From AP-15 sp963736715 (GTDB lineage Bacteria; Pseudomonadota; Alphaproteobacteria; ATCC43930; CGMCC-115725): DNA of 64,000 nucleotides. This document shows, piece by piece, positions 62,873-64,000 of this stretch. How positions within the stretch are numbered: position 1 is the stretch's first letter; every line of letters starts with the position of its first letter. The stretch lies in contig CAVTQA010000020.1 in NCBI GenBank assembly GCA_963736715.1, positions 62,001 to 126,000 on the forward strand, written 5' to 3'. The position numbers were made by a program, and so were the translations under genes. Under the pieces are notes generated by a model that was not told the DNA's origin, did not search any database, and worked only from the letters and a program-made list of their open reading frames with translations.

Positions 62873-63376
62873 TTGAACGGCACGCTGCGCCGCCTCTTTC
62901 GGGCCCCGGTCTATCTCTACCGTTGGAACTGCGGCCGGCTGCTTGGACACCGGTTCCTGCTGCTGATCCATGTCGGGCGTCGCACTGGCTTGCGCCGCCA
63001 CACTGTCCTGGAAGTCATCGAGTACCGCAAAGAAGGTCCCGAGGCGGTCGTGATGAGCGCCTTTGGCCGCAACGCCGACTGGCTGCGCAACATCGAGGCA
63101 ACACCGGGCCTGGAGGTGCTCATCGGTTCACAACATTTCGCCGCTGACCACCGTTTCCTCGACGAGGAAGAGGCAATGAGGGTGATCAGCGGCTATCAGC
63201 GACGCAATTGGTTCATCGCACCGCTCATCCGCGCGGTGTTGAGCCGCCTCCTCGGCTGGCATTACGATGGTTCCGAAAATGCTCGCCGCCGGCTCGTCGC
63301 GCAACTGCCGCTCATCGCGTTCCGCCCGGTAGATCGTTCGACACTGGCTTCCTGCCTTCGCGGAAATGGCGGGTGA
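62873..63376 (+). CDS. Deazaflavin (F420)-dependent nitroreductase-family protein
   Basis: About 167 residues, TTG start. FRAPVYLYRWNCGRLLGHRF, LLIHVGRRTGLRRHTVLEVI and GRNADWLRNIEATPGLEVLI are typical of the DDN/PF04075 split-barrel family, whose actinobacterial members use F420; many proteobacterial ones are uncharacterised and may use other flavins or heme. The last about 10 residues (ASCLRGNGG) appear to be read from a palindromic-repeat-like sequence, so the native C-terminus may be altered. Confidence 0.8.
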   Translation: MNGTLRRLFRAPVYLYRWNCGRLLGHRFLLLIHVGRRTGLRRHTVLEVIEYRKEGPEAVVMSAFGRNADWLRNIEATPGLEVLIGSQHFAADHRFLDEEEAMRVISGYQRRNWFIAPLIRAVLSRLLGWHYDGSENARRRLVAQLPLIAFRPVDRSTLASCLRGNGG

Positions 63377-63614
63377 AGTGACGATGGGGTCTCGACGCTC
63401 TCGCTGGTGCCGAGGCAGTAGACGGCCCCCGTTCAGGATCAACGCGCCGCCGCCATCGGTACGAGGCAGCACTGCAATAAGCGGAACGGGTAGGCGATCA
63501 TCCGCGAGTTGAGGACATCCTCGACGGTGATCGGCGTCTTGACGGTGGCGCGCGGGTTCGCGGCCCATTTCGCGCTGCACGACCGAGACTGACGCCAATT
63601 GCTCGTCGGTTTAT

Positions 63615-63702
63615 TTCGTCGTTCCCGCGCAAGCGGGAACCCAGGGCTCCGAGGCCTCGTCGCTCGCCCCTGGGCCCCCGCTTTCGCGGAGGCGACGGGA
63701 AA
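63615..63702. repeat. CCCGCGCAAGCGGG-type palindromic repeat inside the thiolase gene
   Basis: CGTCGTTCCCGCGCAAGCGGG and CCCCCGCTTTCGCGGAGGCG as opposed units. It separates LRYVM from TDEQLASV of the thiolase reading. Confidence 0.8.
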
Positions 63703-63753
63703 CATCACGTAGCGCAAGTCCGGGATCGTGAACAAAGTCGGTGGCCCCATCGG

Positions 63754-63808
63754 CCCACCCCCACCCTAACCCTCCCCCGCTTGCGGGGGAGGGAAGGGAG
63801 GGGGCTGG
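63754..63808. repeat. CCTCCCCCGC-type palindromic repeat inside the thiolase gene
   Basis: CCTCCCCCGCTTGCGGGGGAGG hairpin with CCCACCCCCACCC at one edge. It sits between LAGQ and MGPPTLF of the thiolase reading, replacing about six expected residues. Confidence 0.8.
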
Positions 63809-64000
63809 CCGGCGAGGCTGGTCGGCGCCACGACATTGCGGGTGCGCCCGACGCCGGAGCGGCCGCTCTCGCCATGCGTGATCAGCACCGTCTCGCAGAG
63901 GCCCGAGGCGATCGCCGCGGCGTGGCGCACATGGATCATGAACGAGCAGCCGCCGGCCGCGGTGCCGTCGACCCATTTCGGCGTGAGGCCGAAATAATGC

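Larger units (their letters stand above)
63385..64000 (-). pseudogene. Thiolase-family gene (acetyl-CoA acetyltransferase/SCP2-type), broken by repeats, cut by window edge
   Basis: From the window edge leftward the minus strand reads YFGLTPKWVDGTAAGGCSFM then IHVRHAAAIASGLCETVLIT, HGESGRSGVGRTRNVVAPTS and LAGQ, a thiolase with the substrate-loop Cys. A repeat (63808-63754) follows, then MGPPTLFTIPDLRYVM, a second repeat (63702-63615), then TDEQLASVSVVQRE, a frame change to WAANPRATVKTPITVEDVLN and SRMIAYPFRLLQCCLV, another change to DGGGALIL, and finally AVYCLGTSESVETP before the sequence dissolves near 63385. Two repeat insertions plus several frame changes make a functional product unlikely. 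Confidence 0.85.

Noticed and set aside
61304..63001. 565-codon minus-strand open frame opposite the MFS gene
   Set aside because: Antisense shadow of a clear 12-helix transporter; it also overlaps the start of the FAD monooxygenase.

Overview
The window is high-GC DNA from an alphaproteobacterium, most likely Hyphomicrobiales (Bradyrhizobium-like). The support is CobS/CobT with a J-domain protein, a CIRCE-controlled groESL, a fused CysNC, a membrane-anchored CycM-type cytochrome c, a RamB-like regulator facing aceA, and several families of short palindromic intergenic repeats of the kind abundant in that order. I see no rRNA, tRNA, CRISPR array, prophage or intact insertion sequence. The assignment is inference from gene content and repeats only.

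Layout. 1-2.8 kb: the end of a fumarylacetoacetase gene, a degenerate uroporphyrin-methylase-like protein with a tiny membrane peptide, then a gene-poor, less GC-rich stretch. 2.8-8.2 kb (minus): HpcH/HpaI aldolase, cobT, cobS (frameshifted), a J-domain protein and an unknown protein. 8.2-10.4 kb: groEL/groES with terminator, promoter and CIRCE operator. 10.5-18.5 kb: an HtrA-like protein without its catalytic triad, cysD-cysNC, and a minus-strand nucleotide-sugar block (rfbA, rfbD, UDP-xylose synthase, ugd). 19.3-25.2 kb: a DadA-like oxidase, a phnDEC-HAD operon and a split gene that reads as one selenoprotein through an in-frame TGA. 25.3-29.7 kb: the glyoxylate shunt (aceA-aceB) with a divergent regulator. 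29.8-35.7 kb: a flavin-dependent monooxygenase-like protein, nudC, a hydrolase, an MFS carrier and an SDR. 35.8-43.3 kb: yejB/yejA-like transport genes, an inositol-phosphatase-like gene, cycM, kdsB, pheA and an Ldh-family dehydrogenase. 43.3-46.1 kb: a two-gene insert bounded by a remnant of a second Ldh gene. 46.1-54.8 kb: a dipeptide-type ABC cluster with two ATPases bracketing four tandem paralogous binding proteins and no permease. 55-58.7 kb: repeats, a GIY-YIG remnant, a response regulator and its histidine kinase. 58.8-64 kb: DUF1993, an aromatic-ring FAD monooxygenase, an MFS carrier, a deazaflavin-type oxidoreductase and a thiolase gene cut up by repeats.

The two most notable observations are the UGA-containing GrdB/PrdB-like selenoprotein (23964-25175) and the permease-less ABC cluster with four co-transcribed binding proteins, where a pair of cysteines is lost together in one copy. 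Palindromic repeats have also run into coding sequence at several loci (kdsB/pheA junction, one binding-protein signal peptide, a thiolase, a GIY-YIG gene). Many otherwise well-preserved genes carry single-base frameshifts (cobS, phnD, hisN-like twice, kdsB, pheA, dppF-like, one binding protein, probably the last MFS gene). This density points to uncorrected sequence errors at least as much as to gene decay, so these genes are annotated as full-length with a frameshift.
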